From Corynebacterium falsenii (GTDB taxonomy: Bacteria > Actinomycetota > Actinomycetes > Mycobacteriales > Mycobacteriaceae): 64,000 nt of DNA. The stretch is from the NCBI GenBank assembly GCA_001054945.1, contig JVKJ01000005.1:248001-312000 (forward strand), written 5' to 3'. Positions 1-8,541 of this stretch are shown here, piece by piece (the stretch's first letter is position 1; every line of letters begins with the position of its first letter). Below the pieces are notes generated by a model. The model searched no databases, had not been told where the DNA came from, and saw only the letters and a program-made list of their open reading frames with translations. Made by a program: the position numbers and the translations under genes.

Positions 1-1257
1 CCGGCCGCAGTCTTTACGCGGGCAGCGCTTCGAACGATGACACCATTTCAGGATTCGTTTTCCACCGCCTTCGCGGACGCACTTCGCTCCCTGGGAGGCA
101 ACGGAATTAATGCGACCGATTTCGATTGGTCAAAGGTTCCAGGGCACCTTCGAATGAATTTTGCGGCCATTGATAGACGCGGCAAGATCATCGATCAAGA
201 CCGCGATCTCGAAGCCCTTCAGTCGCGTCTATCCGGATCTGTCAACGACGCGATGGCGCAAGCCACCGCGCGTCATGCCACAAAATTAACCAAGGGACAG
301 GCAGCATCCGCATCTTCAGAGCGTGGAAAGAAGCACAACAAAAAGACACGCCAGCCAAAGCACGCCGGTAGTAACACCGGGGGCGTTCTCGATTCAGCCC
401 CGTCCTGGACTTCTGACAGCCTCGGGACGATTCCGCAGACAGTGAATTCGACAGTCGATGGACATCAAGTCGTCGCTTACCCTGCCTTGGTCCTCAAGAC
501 GGATTCTGGGGAGCGCAACTTCCAGCTGCGGGCCTTCCCTACCGAGCAAGCGGCAGCTGCGCAGCAGTTTAAGACTGTTCTCGACCTCCTTCTCGGGACT
601 GCCAATGTTTCCACGGCAGCTATGATCAAGGGGCTGCCCTTGCGCCAGCGGGTCGCTTTGGAGTCATTCCCCGAGGGCGGTGTTTCAGCCATTGTTGGGG
701 ATGCGGTTACCCTCGCGTGCCGGAAGATTTTGCTCGACCGTGGTCCCGTCATTCGCGATCCCCAGAAATGCCAGGAGGCAATCGATGCATCCCGTAAATC
801 CGTGGCTGGAATTGTCCGCCAGATCGTAGTTACCGTCGCTCCGGCCTACCTCGCCGTCGCAGATATGAAACAAGAACTGGACGGCTGGTCTGGGGAGGCA
901 ATTGACGACATGAAGGCACAACTGGACTTCTATGTGAGCCACCATGGCTTGGCACGACACGGCTCGGACCACCTACGCCACGTTCCTCGCTATGTCGAGG
1001 CCATGCGCGCTCGTTTAGAGATGCTCAATTCCGATCCCGACAAGGAAGAGGATCTCGACGCAGAGGTCCAGCTCGCCGTCGAAGCGGTAAACAGAAAGCT
1101 GAAGAGCTTGCCCTCCTCACGAGCTGCTTCACCCCAAATTAAGGACATCCGCTGGATGATCGAAGAATTTCGGGTGAGCTTGTTTGCGCAGCACCTCGGA
1201 ACGACTCGTAGTGTCTCTCTCCCCCGGATTCGTAAGGCCCTCAATAAGGTCCACTAG
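1..1257 (+). CDS. hrpA: ATP-dependent RNA helicase HrpA, C-terminal part (5' end outside window)
   Basis: The frame is open from the first base, so this is the 3' end of a longer gene and the ATG at 37 is internal. The visible ~418 residues match the C-terminal DUF3418 region of HrpA-type DEAH helicases, including the segment KVPGHLRMNFAAID followed by a D-R-D-L-x-x-L-Q motif. The helicase motor (Walker A, DEAH box) would lie upstream. HrpA proteins unwind RNA and act on mRNA and stalled ribosomes in bacteria. A basic Lys-rich insert near residues 95-120 looks disordered. The placement next to nrdR, divS and lexA matches the known corynebacterial order hrpA-nrdR-divS-lexA, which supports the call. 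It converges on nrdR with a 62-base gap. Confidence 0.85.
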   Translation, partial: PAAVFTRAALRTMTPFQDSFSTAFADALRSLGGNGINATDFDWSKVPGHLRMNFAAIDRRGKIIDQDRDLEALQSRLSGSVNDAMAQATARHATKLTKGQAASASSERGKKHNKKTRQPKHAGSNTGGVLDSAPSWTSDSLGTIPQTVNSTVDGHQVVAYPALVLKTDSGERNFQLRAFPTEQAAAAQQFKTVLDLLLGTANVSTAAMIKGLPLRQRVALESFPEGGVSAIVGDAVTLACRKILLDRGPVIRDPQKCQEAIDASRKSVAGIVRQIVVTVAPAYLAVADMKQELDGWSGEAIDDMKAQLDFYVSHHGLARHGSDHLRHVPRYVEAMRARLEMLNSDPDKEEDLDAEVQLAVEAVNRKLKSLPSSRAASPQIKDIRWMIEEFRVSLFAQHLGTTRSVSLPRIRKALNKVH

Positions 1258-1319
1258 GTACCGCACCCCGCAGCTGGTCAGTCGAAAACCTTCGGGCTGT
1301 ATGTCATCAGAGACAAGCC

Positions 1320-1775
1320 TCATAGCCGTTTGCGGTGAGCCAGCAAGCTCTCGATTTCTTCTTCGAAGTCTTCTGCAGAACTGAATGACTTGTACACAGA
1401 AGCAAATCGAAGGTAAGCCACCTCGTCAAGGGTTCGCAACGGGTCCAGTATCGCGAGACCAATCTGATGAGCTTCTACCTGTGACCCGTGATGGGCTCTA
1501 ACGTTTTGCTCCACTTCGTGAGCCAATCGCTTCAGAGCATCCTCGGACACGTTCCTCCCCTGACACGCCCTACTGACCCCCCGAATAACTTTGTCCCGAC
1601 TGAACTCTTCCGTGACCCCGTTGCGTTTGGTCACAAGGAGGACAGACCGTTCGACAGTCGTGAACCTGGTTTTACATCGGGTGCATTCCCTTCGTCGCCG
1701 AATGGCAATTCCCCCTTCAACTACGCGGGAATCAACGACGCGAGACTGTTCGAAATGGCAAGACGGACATAACAC
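1320..1775 (-). CDS. nrdR: Transcriptional repressor NrdR
   Basis: NrdR is the (d)ATP/ATP-sensing repressor of ribonucleotide reductase genes. The 151-residue length is typical. An N-terminal zinc ribbon is visible: CPSC near residues 3-6 and CTRC near residues 31-34, with the family motif [12 protein letters not shown] between them. An ATP-cone domain follows (around residues 46-136), containing [20 protein letters not shown]. The start is GTG at 1775; the usual MHCPFC start reads VLCPSC here. It lies 9 bases after the stop of the divS-like gene, so the two may be cotranscribed and nrdR could share that gene's SOS-type promoter. No NrdR box was found in this window. Confidence 0.95.
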   Translation of the reverse strand: MLCPSCHFEQSRVVDSRVVEGGIAIRRRRECTRCKTRFTTVERSVLLVTKRNGVTEEFSRDKVIRGVSRACQGRNVSEDALKRLAHEVEQNVRAHHGSQVEAHQIGLAILDPLRTLDEVAYLRFASVYKSFSSAEDFEEEIESLLAHRKRL

Positions 1776-1784
1776 AGCCCTAGT

Positions 1785-2273
1785 CTATTGAGGATCGACG
1801 CTTCTGTGCACACTCGTACCATTATCTGCAGGTGCGGGCTCGGGGGCGTCCCCAATCATGAGCGGACTCAGACCCAAGCTCAGAACAATGGTGCTCAGCG
1901 AGATCAGCACACCCCCCGGGGACTCCACGATCATTTTCACACGACGACTCAATCGTTCGATTTTTGTCAGTCTCTTGTCGAACGAATGGACACTTGGGGA
2001 TTCAATGATGCGATTGCGCCGTCGCCGATCGGAATCGCGGGGAACGACCGCAATTCCTTGACCTCGGGTGTTCGAATTCCACTCACCCGGTTGACGTCTC
2101 TTAGGTCGCCAAGGTTCGTACAACAAACGTGTGGACTCATGTGGGACCCCCGGCAAAACGCGCTGTCGGTGAACCTCAGGAACCTTCGTGTTAGTCCCGT
2201 ACTCTGTGGTGTTCATTATCGTCATATCAATCACGCTTTCTTGTGCCTTAACCGTTGTTACGAAGTGAATCAT
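1785..2273 (-). CDS. divS: DivS-like SOS cell-division suppressor (putative)
   Basis: A 162-residue protein with an Arg-rich, apparently disordered N-terminal region (through about residue 110) and one hydrophobic segment near residues 120-141 (GGVLISLSTIVLSLGLSPLM), then a short Pro/Ala tail. It sits between nrdR and lexA and is divergent from lexA, the position of divS in Corynebacterium glutamicum, where DivS is induced by DNA damage and delays septation. The call rests on synteny, the single membrane segment and the LexA boxes 37-90 bases upstream rather than on a clear sequence motif. The start is uncertain: ATG at 2273 has no good ribosome site, and ATG at 2225 or GTG at 2234 are alternatives preceded by AAGAAAG. 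Confidence 0.6.
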   Translation of the reverse strand: MIHFVTTVKAQESVIDMTIMNTTEYGTNTKVPEVHRQRVLPGVPHESTRLLYEPWRPKRRQPGEWNSNTRGQGIAVVPRDSDRRRRNRIIESPSVHSFDKRLTKIERLSRRVKMIVESPGGVLISLSTIVLSLGLSPLMIGDAPEPAPADNGTSVHRSVDPQ

Positions 2274-2309
2274 GCGAGACCGACAAACGTCCGGCGCCTA
2301 TCGAACAAC

Positions 2310-2325
2310 TAGGACAGGTGTTCTA
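2310..2325. promoter_or_regulatory. Putative LexA (SOS) box, divS-proximal
   Basis: The sequence taggacaggtgttcta matches the actinobacterial LexA operator TCGAAC-N4-GTTCGA at 9 of 12 positions. It lies 37 bases upstream of the longest divS start, in the divS-lexA divergent region, and could control divS. Confidence 0.5.
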
Positions 2326-2347
2326 TTTTTCGGTACACCCGAGAATC

Positions 2348-2363
2348 TAGCACGCTTGTTCGA
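2348..2363. promoter_or_regulatory. Putative LexA (SOS) box between divS and lexA
   Basis: The sequence tagcacgcttgttcga matches TCGAAC-N4-GTTCGA at 10 of 12 positions, with a perfect right half. Its position in the shared divS/lexA promoter region fits LexA autoregulation. A further perfect left half-site (tcgaac) lies at 2393-2398 without a matching right half. Confidence 0.6.
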
Positions 2364-2509
2364 TAGGTGTCCATAATTGGTCGCTATTTCTTTCGAACAC
2401 CTGACGCACTCTGAGTATTTCGCCATGTATGCTGTGAGTGATCAGGGCCAGGAGAATGCCGGGGCTTCGAGAGAACAAGAGCAGTCGCTGAATAGACGAG
2501 GAGCTTAGG

Positions 2510-3403
2510 GTGGATACCACAGCAAATGACGACGCGCACAAGCCAGGTCGGAAGGGCGCCAAGCGGGAAGCCACAGTAACCTCGCTGGAGGATGCGCCCC
2601 GCCGAAAGCGCGGTCGCCCGCGAAAGACTGAGGCAGAGAAGGCAGCGACGCGTGCCGCGAGAGAGCAGCGGAATCGGGAAAAGGGCGCCTCCGGAAAAAA
2701 TGGTCTCACTGAAGCCAGCTCTCCAGCGGTCAAGAAGCTCACAGACCGCCAGCGTCGCATCCTCGAGTTCATTCGTGACTATCGAACTATTCAGGGCTAC
2801 CCACCGAGCATCCGCGAAATCGCAAACTCCGTAGGTCTGCAATCAACCTCGTCAGTCTCCTACCACCTCGCGCAGCTCGAAGAGCGAGGGTTCCTGCGCA
2901 GGGAGGATAAAAAGCCCCGCGCGTTCGACATCAGCGGATTCGAAGGAAGTTCTGAGGACCTTTCTGCCCGCCCCAAGCCCGGCAAGCGCTCTAAACCACT
3001 CCCCACTACACAATCGGACCAGCTCCCAGAAGCGACCTATGTCCCCGTTGTGGGACAGATCGCTGCGGGCGCGCCCATCACAGCCGAACAAAATGTCGAA
3101 GCCCATTTCCCGCTGCCTGCCGAGCTAGTGGGCAGCGGAGAACTGTTCCTCGTTCAAGTCGTTGGGGAATCTATGCAGGACGCCGGAATTTTCAACGGCG
3201 ATTGGGTTGTCGTTCGCTCACAGTCCCAGGCTGAGCTCGGAGATTTTGTCGCTGCCATGATCGATGGAGAGGCCACCGTCAAGGAGTTTCATCGAGACGC
3301 CGACGGTGTGTGGCTCCTACCTCACAACGAACTATTCGAGCCCATCCCCGCCGAGGAAGCCCAAATTTTGGGTAAGGTTGCCGCCGTCTTGCGCAAAATC
3401 TAA
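2510..3403 (+). CDS. lexA: SOS repressor LexA with AT-hook N-terminal extension
   Basis: LexA represses DNA-damage genes and cleaves itself when bound to RecA filaments. The winged-helix DNA-binding domain spans about residues 75-138 (LTDRQRRILEFIRDYRTIQG). The cleavage site is Ala186-Gly187 in QIAAGAPI. The catalytic dyad is Ser221 (GESMQD) and Lys258 (EATVKEF). At 297 residues it is about 60 longer than the C. glutamicum and mycobacterial proteins. The extra N-terminus carries a canonical AT-hook, RRKRGRPRK at residues 31-39, then a basic helical stretch. The start is GTG at 2510 after GAGGAG; no ATG, GTG or TTG occurs in frame between it and the wHTH domain, so the extension cannot be explained by start misplacement. 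Confidence 0.96.
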   Translation: MDTTANDDAHKPGRKGAKREATVTSLEDAPRRKRGRPRKTEAEKAATRAAREQRNREKGASGKNGLTEASSPAVKKLTDRQRRILEFIRDYRTIQGYPPSIREIANSVGLQSTSSVSYHLAQLEERGFLRREDKKPRAFDISGFEGSSEDLSARPKPGKRSKPLPTTQSDQLPEATYVPVVGQIAAGAPITAEQNVEAHFPLPAELVGSGELFLVQVVGESMQDAGIFNGDWVVVRSQSQAELGDFVAAMIDGEATVKEFHRDADGVWLLPHNELFEPIPAEEAQILGKVAAVLRKI

Positions 3404-3424
3404 ATCACGTAGTGGAGCCCTCCC

Positions 3425-4228
3425 ATGAAGTCAGCTGAAAGGCAGAGGCAAATCGCGTCACTCGTTGCCGTTCACGGTCGAGTTACTGTCATCGGGCTAG
3501 CCAGCCAATTCGGCGTCACCGCGGAAACCATCAGGCGCGACCTCGCTCGACTGGAATCACAAGGGGTGCTTTACCGCGTACACGGTGGCGCTGTCCCGAC
3601 AAGGGGCTACCGCACGGAAAACACACCCATTGAACAGCGGCGACTAGCTGCCTCCGAGTCCAAGAAGGCGATTAGGACCGCCGCGCTGGATTACCTTCCC
3701 CAGGGCGGCGGGACGATCTTTCTCGATGCTGGTTCAACCACAGGGCTGATGGCAGAACACATTGCCACGACGGGGGTTGCTGAGCTCGACCGCGCAAGGG
3801 AACCTCTCAAAGTCGTCACAAACTCCTTGCACAATGCTGCTCTCCTTGCGCAAACCACACAATGCGACGTGCAGCTTCTCGGCGGCCAAGTCAGATCGTC
3901 CTCCAAGGCCACCATCGGGGACGTTGCCTTGCGGACACTCGGAGGTCTCCGGGGAGACGTGGCATTTATTGGAACCAATGCGCTCACGGTGGAACACGGC
4001 CTTTCTACTCCAGACAACCACGAGGCCGCGCTCAAGCGCGCGATGCTGGTCCACGCAAAAAAGGTGATTGCGCTGTGCGATTCCACCAAGCTAGGCATTG
4101 ATTACCTGGTCAGTTTCGCGACACTATCCGAGGTTGACGTCCTCATCACCGATCAATACGCTCCCCCATCCTTTGTTCGGTCGCTCTCAGACGAAGGATT
4201 GGACGTCGTCATTGCTCAAGGGGACTAG
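3425..4228 (+). CDS. sugR: DeoR-family sugar regulator SugR-like
   Basis: A 267-residue DeoR/GlpR-type repressor. The N-terminal HTH (about residues 3-57) contains the family hallmark VTAETIRRDLARLESQG followed by RVHGGA. The C-terminal sugar-phosphate-sensing domain contains FLDAGSTT and the IGTNAL and CDSTKLG motifs. In C. glutamicum, SugR lies directly next to lexA and represses PTS and glycolysis genes, being relieved by sugar phosphates. Here the lexA neighbour is kept (21-base gap) but the fruK-ptsF-ptsI-ptsH genes that normally lie next to it are absent: the next gene is hflX, whose 3' end overlaps this one by 4 bases. The target set may therefore differ; the ligand is not predictable from sequence. 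Confidence 0.85.
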   Translation: MKSAERQRQIASLVAVHGRVTVIGLASQFGVTAETIRRDLARLESQGVLYRVHGGAVPTRGYRTENTPIEQRRLAASESKKAIRTAALDYLPQGGGTIFLDAGSTTGLMAEHIATTGVAELDRAREPLKVVTNSLHNAALLAQTTQCDVQLLGGQVRSSSKATIGDVALRTLGGLRGDVAFIGTNALTVEHGLSTPDNHEAALKRAMLVHAKKVIALCDSTKLGIDYLVSFATLSEVDVLITDQYAPPSFVRSLSDEGLDVVIAQGD

Positions 4229-5730
4229 AGTGTCTCGCCCGCAGCTGACGGCTCCCCTTCATCAACCACGAATGCAGACAACTCCCGCGCAACTTGGGTG
4301 GGCAAGCGCACGTCAATGACGGTTCCTGCCTCGTCATAGCGTTCTCCCATGACCGTTCCCAAGTCGTGAACGCGCGCCACAATGTCACCACGATCGAAAG
4401 GCACACGGAGAGTCACAAAGGAGTCCAGCGTGTTCAGGAACAGCTCTAGCTGTGTCTCAAGCTCCCCGATGCCTTCCCCCGACGTGGCGGACACAAAGAT
4501 TGCTCCATCAAGCCTGTGGCGAAGTTCCGCCAGCACCAAAGGATCAGCCTTGTCAATTTTGTTGACGACAAGGATCTCCGGCGGTGCTGATTCTCCAGTT
4601 TCTTCGACAATCTCGCCGATCACTTTATTCACTGCCGAGATTTGTTCCATGGGAAAAGGATCAGACCCGTCCACCACATGCAGCACCACGTCTGCTGCCA
4701 TCACTTCTTCAAGGGTCGATCGGAAAGCTTCCACCAGCTGCGTGGGCAAGTGTCGAACGAACCCAACCGTATCGCTGAAGACAACCGAGCGGCCATCGGC
4801 CAACTGAGCCTTTCGGGTAGTGGGATCAAGAGTCGCGAACAGGGCATTTTCCACCAGCACCCCAGCACCGGTCAACGCATTGATCAGAGATGACTTCCCC
4901 GCATTCGTATACCCGGCAATTGCCACCTGCGGAATTGCTGCGGCGTCGCGGCGCATGCGCTTCACATCGCGCGACTTCTTCATCCCCGCGATTTCCCGCC
5001 GTAGCTTGGCCATCTCCGCACGAAGTCTCCGTCGGTCAGCTTCAATTTTGGTCTCACCAGGACCGCGAAGCCCCACACCGCCGTTTGAACCTGCGCGTCC
5101 ACCAGCCTGCCGCGACAGCGCGGAGCCCCAACCACGCACGCGGGTAATCAGGTATTCCATCTGGGCCAGTGCCACTTGCGCTTTGCCCTCCTTGGACTTC
5201 GCGTGCTGCGCGAAGATGTCCAAGATCAACATCGTCCGGTCGATGACCTTCACGTCCAGGGCTTTTTCCAAGGCGATCATCTGTCCGGGGCTCAGCTCAC
5301 CGTCACACACGACCGTATCTGCCCCTGTCTCGCGGACGATTGCCACGAGTTCTTCGACCTTGCCGCGCCCAATGTAAGTGCCGGAATCGGGCTTGTCTCG
5401 TTTCTGATAGATCATATCTGCAACGTCAGATCCAGCCGTTTCCGCCAGTGCGGCAAGCTCATCCAACCGCGCCTCGATTTGAGCGACTGACCCCTCCGTC
5501 CACACGCCTACCAGGACCACGCGCTCCAATCGCAACTTGCGGTACTCAACGTCGTAGCCCTCAGCTTGATCGTCCGTATATTGGCTGGTGCCGCGGGTGA
5601 GCCGGCGCAAGCTAGAGCGAGCCTCCAGGTCAAGCTCGCCGGTCGTTGGTGTCAGGTGCGCCGCCGAGGTCCCCTCCCCAGCTGGGATCGGCTGATCGTC
5701 AAAATCGAAATCTTCATCATCGTGGGTCAT
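4225..5730 (-). CDS. hflX: Ribosome-associated GTPase HflX
   Basis: HflX binds the 50S subunit and splits or rescues stalled ribosomes after stress. The N-terminal HflX subdomain (about residues 65-250) includes GKVEELV, the segment ending DRTMLILDIFAQHA and the glycine-rich GLRGPGETKIEADRR hallmark. The GTPase domain has G1 GYTNAGKS at residues 273-280, G3 DTVGF and G4 NKID. The first ~60 residues are acidic and probably disordered. At 501 residues it is in the actinobacterial range. It converges on sugR with a 4-base overlap and follows the mycobacterial order lexA-hflX-dapF-miaA. Confidence 0.95.
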   Translation of the reverse strand: MTHDDEDFDFDDQPIPAGEGTSAAHLTPTTGELDLEARSSLRRLTRGTSQYTDDQAEGYDVEYRKLRLERVVLVGVWTEGSVAQIEARLDELAALAETAGSDVADMIYQKRDKPDSGTYIGRGKVEELVAIVRETGADTVVCDGELSPGQMIALEKALDVKVIDRTMLILDIFAQHAKSKEGKAQVALAQMEYLITRVRGWGSALSRQAGGRAGSNGGVGLRGPGETKIEADRRRLRAEMAKLRREIAGMKKSRDVKRMRRDAAAIPQVAIAGYTNAGKSSLINALTGAGVLVENALFATLDPTTRKAQLADGRSVVFSDTVGFVRHLPTQLVEAFRSTLEEVMAADVVLHVVDGSDPFPMEQISAVNKVIGEIVEETGESAPPEILVVNKIDKADPLVLAELRHRLDGAIFVSATSGEGIGELETQLELFLNTLDSFVTLRVPFDRGDIVARVHDLGTVMGERYDEAGTVIDVRLPTQVARELSAFVVDEGEPSAAGETL

Positions 5731-5800
5731 TGTGTTCTAGTTTTACACTGGCCCATGGCCTATTGAAAAACGTATGAAGCCTGCGATTATGGTGTGAAAT

Positions 5801-6586
5801 ATGATTCCAGAGCTCAGCAGTGTAGGCCTCGCATTCCCACAGTGGCAGGATGCCCTCGAATCCGCGTACGCCTCCGGTCATTTGGTAGTCGCCGGCGAGG
5901 TCAACGGGGGGCAACTGCTTCAATATGACGATGCTTCTGGCAGCCGACTGATGATCCTCGCCGCTCCCCCGTTTGGTTCGTTCGCCAGCCTTTCCAGCGG
6001 TATCCCCCACGTCGCCCACGTCTCCATGGTCAATGACGTCATCGGAGTCATCGACATCGTTTCTGATTCGCCAGCCCTCCAGACCGCTGGGCAAGACGCC
6101 CCGGTCCTCGCCTCCGTCACTGCCACCGTGTGCCAGGGTCCGCTCATTGTGGACGCCGGCGATCAGCAGTATCAGCAGATCAGCCTCGCTGCGCTGGCCA
6201 GCGATGTGACAGTGTCACAGGTAGCGCCGGACGTCAGTGCCGCGAGCGCACTCCCGGTGGGCAGCGTGGAGCCCACTGGACTACGCGATCTGAACTCCGG
6301 CGCTGCAGCGCCTCATGCCGGCTCCCGAATCTGCGTCGCGGCCGATTCTGTGGAGGCGAGAACCTCCCATCTCACAGGACAAAAGTTCTATGTCGCCACG
6401 GTGCGCAATCCCTTCGAATTTTCCCTGGCCCTGCCAGCCTCTGCCCTCGACACGCTCGATACGGGCGCATCAGCAGCGCCGATATACGTCACCGGCACCG
6501 TGCAATTTTCGGGAAGCATCCAGGACCCCGCCGGCTGTTCCGGGGACAGCTGCGGATGCGGCGACTGCGGCTGTGGAGGCCATTAG
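5801..6586 (+). CDS. Conserved hypothetical protein with C-terminal cysteine cluster
   Basis: A 261-residue protein I cannot assign to a family. No signal peptide or membrane helix is evident; the body is rich in Ala, Val and Ser and looks like a beta-rich globular domain. The last 16 residues form a metal-binding-like tail with Cys246, Cys251, Cys253, Cys256, Cys258 and a terminal His261 (CSGDSCGCGDCGCGGH). Two more cysteines (VCQG, RICVAAD) lie in the body. It is divergent from hflX with 70 bases between starts, and its end faces the dapF stop. No clear ribosome site precedes ATG 5801, so leaderless or weak initiation is possible. Metal or Fe-S binding is inference only. Confidence 0.75.
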   Translation: MIPELSSVGLAFPQWQDALESAYASGHLVVAGEVNGGQLLQYDDASGSRLMILAAPPFGSFASLSSGIPHVAHVSMVNDVIGVIDIVSDSPALQTAGQDAPVLASVTATVCQGPLIVDAGDQQYQQISLAALASDVTVSQVAPDVSAASALPVGSVEPTGLRDLNSGAAAPHAGSRICVAADSVEARTSHLTGQKFYVATVRNPFEFSLALPASALDTLDTGASAAPIYVTGTVQFSGSIQDPAGCSGDSCGCGDCGCGGH

Positions 6587-6630
6587 TCGCAAGGGCAACG
6601 GACAATGAGGCAAAGACACGCAGCGGTCCG

Positions 6631-7530
6631 CTAGTTCGGCGAGACGGTGACATCCCCTCTCGCCACAATCCGCGACGGTCCGCGCAAGGTTGCTCCGTCA
6701 TCCGTGACGGTCACTTCTACCTTCCCGCCCGGAACATTCACCTCGACAGAACCAGTCTCAATGCCCGCGTCCGCCAGCGCAGCCACAGCTGCTGCGACGG
6801 TGCCCGTTCCACAGGAACGTGTCTCCCCAACCCCGCGTTCATGCACGCGCATGGACACGCGGCCTGCAGAATCTTCCGTTCCCCCTGTGGAGGTCAACGG
6901 CGTCACAATCTCAAGATTGACGCCCTGCGGGAAGAATGCCTCGTCACATTCCACGCTCCCTGCAAGGGGGAAATCCTGAAGCTGGGACTCATCCAGCTGG
7001 GGTAACACGCAAGCCAGGTGGGGATTTCCCACATTGATAGCCAGTCCCGCGACCTGTTGGTCCCCGACCTTCGCGGTCGATACACCGTCGACCACCGGAG
7101 TTCCCATGCCCACGCTGACTTCCGCATCAAAATCGTTCGCCGAGTGGATCCGCACGGTCTTTCGGCCTGCACGCGTGCCGACGGTCCAGTTCGTCTCTAC
7201 TGGTTTCTCCTCCACGCCTACTGTCGCTAGGACGTGAGCGAACACGCGCACCCCGTTTCCGCACATCTCAGCGAGCGAGCCATCCGCATTCCGATAGTCC
7301 ATGAACCAATCTTCGGGTTCTACGCCCTCAGGCAACGCTTCCAGCACACCCTTGTGTTGCAAAGCGCCGGCCGTGGCTACGCGAATCACGCCATCACCAC
7401 CGACTCCCGCGCGACGATCGCACAAGAAGCGCACGCGTTCCTCGCTGAGCTCGATATGCACATCAGGATCGACGAGCACCACGAAGTCGTTTTCCGTTCC
7501 ATGGGCTTTGATAAAGGGAAGGGAGGTCAT
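6631..7530 (-). CDS. dapF: Diaminopimelate epimerase
   Basis: DapF converts LL- to meso-diaminopimelate in lysine and peptidoglycan synthesis, using two cysteines as acid and base. Both are present: Cys90 in NADGSLAEMCGNG and Cys240 in ETRSCGTGTVAAAV. The N-terminal FIKAHGTENDFVVL is also typical. At 299 residues it is slightly longer than the usual ~275. The start ATG overlaps the miaA stop by 4 bases, implying translational coupling. The window also holds dapA and dapB, but these are in a separate cluster. Confidence 0.97.
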   Translation of the reverse strand: MTSLPFIKAHGTENDFVVLVDPDVHIELSEERVRFLCDRRAGVGGDGVIRVATAGALQHKGVLEALPEGVEPEDWFMDYRNADGSLAEMCGNGVRVFAHVLATVGVEEKPVETNWTVGTRAGRKTVRIHSANDFDAEVSVGMGTPVVDGVSTAKVGDQQVAGLAINVGNPHLACVLPQLDESQLQDFPLAGSVECDEAFFPQGVNLEIVTPLTSTGGTEDSAGRVSMRVHERGVGETRSCGTGTVAAAVAALADAGIETGSVEVNVPGGKVEVTVTDDGATLRGPSRIVARGDVTVSPN

Positions 7531-8450
7531 GGCTTCCGAAGATACGCCATCGCCTGCTCAGTTACATCAGTGGCAGCAGCCGAAATCCAGTGAATTCGAG
7601 GGTCGCGGCGGAACCAACTTCGTTGACGCCGCGCGTAGCGCCGCGTCCCCTGTAGCGTCGACTCTTCCGCTTCTTCCCTTGTCATCGTCCCCTCGATGAC
7701 GGACATCGCTTGCGAGTAGCCGATGGCCTTGCCCGCCGTCGAGTCCCTGGACAGTCCACGCTCGAGTAACGCGCGTGTCTCGTCGATAAGACCAGTGTCA
7801 AACATCGTTCGTACCCGTTGCTCGAGCCGTGGATTCAGCCACTCTGCGGGCGCCTCCAGCCCAATCAGGCGGGTCGCCCACCGGGTCGGCCGGTCCTTGG
7901 GCGGTTGACTGGCGGCAAATGGCTTTCCTGTCAGCTCAATGACCTCGAGAGCTCGGACGATTCGCCGAGGATCGTTCGCCTCGATCACGGAGGCCGCCGC
8001 CGGGTCGACGGTCGCCAGGTGCTGGTGAAGTTTTTGGACGCCAATGTCTTCCTGCACAGCCATCCAACGGGACCGTACGCGGGGGTCCGTGGGTGGGAAA
8101 TCCCAATCGTCGATTAGGGCTTGGAGGTACATCATCGAACCGCCCACGATGACGGCTGTCCTTCCGCGGGCCCGAATGGCGTCCACATCCTTGATGGCGG
8201 AATCTCTGAATGCGGCGACGCTGGCGGTCTCCGTGACCCCGAGAGTGTCGATGTGATGATGGGGAATCCCCCGGCGCTCTGATGGTGGCGCCTTGGCCGT
8301 GCCGATGTCCATTCCCCGATACATCTGCATCGAATCGACGTTGACAATCTCCCCACCTAATGCCTCCGCGATGTCCAGTGACAATGCCGTCTTTCCCGAA
8401 CCGGTCGGGCCGACGATGGCAACAGGCACAGGGGAGCCGTGGTCAGTCAT
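7527..8450 (-). CDS. miaA: tRNA dimethylallyltransferase
   Basis: MiaA adds a dimethylallyl group to A37 of tRNAs reading UNN codons; MiaB, also in this window, then methylthiolates it. The P-loop GPTGSGKTALSLD lies near the N-terminus, followed by VDSMQMYRGMDIGTAKAP and later NDPRRIVRALEV. I place the start at ATG 8450 (MTDHGSP), about 10 residues before the P-loop as in the family; the frame extends to 8489 but that extra 13-residue leader does not look conserved. The stop overlaps the dapF start by 4 bases. It is divergent from the DUF349 gene. Confidence 0.95.
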   Translation of the reverse strand: MTDHGSPVPVAIVGPTGSGKTALSLDIAEALGGEIVNVDSMQMYRGMDIGTAKAPPSERRGIPHHHIDTLGVTETASVAAFRDSAIKDVDAIRARGRTAVIVGGSMMYLQALIDDWDFPPTDPRVRSRWMAVQEDIGVQKLHQHLATVDPAAASVIEANDPRRIVRALEVIELTGKPFAASQPPKDRPTRWATRLIGLEAPAEWLNPRLEQRVRTMFDTGLIDETRALLERGLSRDSTAGKAIGYSQAMSVIEGTMTREEAEESTLQGTRRYARRQRSWFRRDPRIHWISAAATDVTEQAMAYLRKP

Positions 8451-8541
8451 GCGTACAAGACTAAACCTCGGTCCCCGGCAAAGGCACATCTGTCATAATG
8501 ATCGAATAGAGACTTCACAATCTTTGCTAAGGATCCCACAT

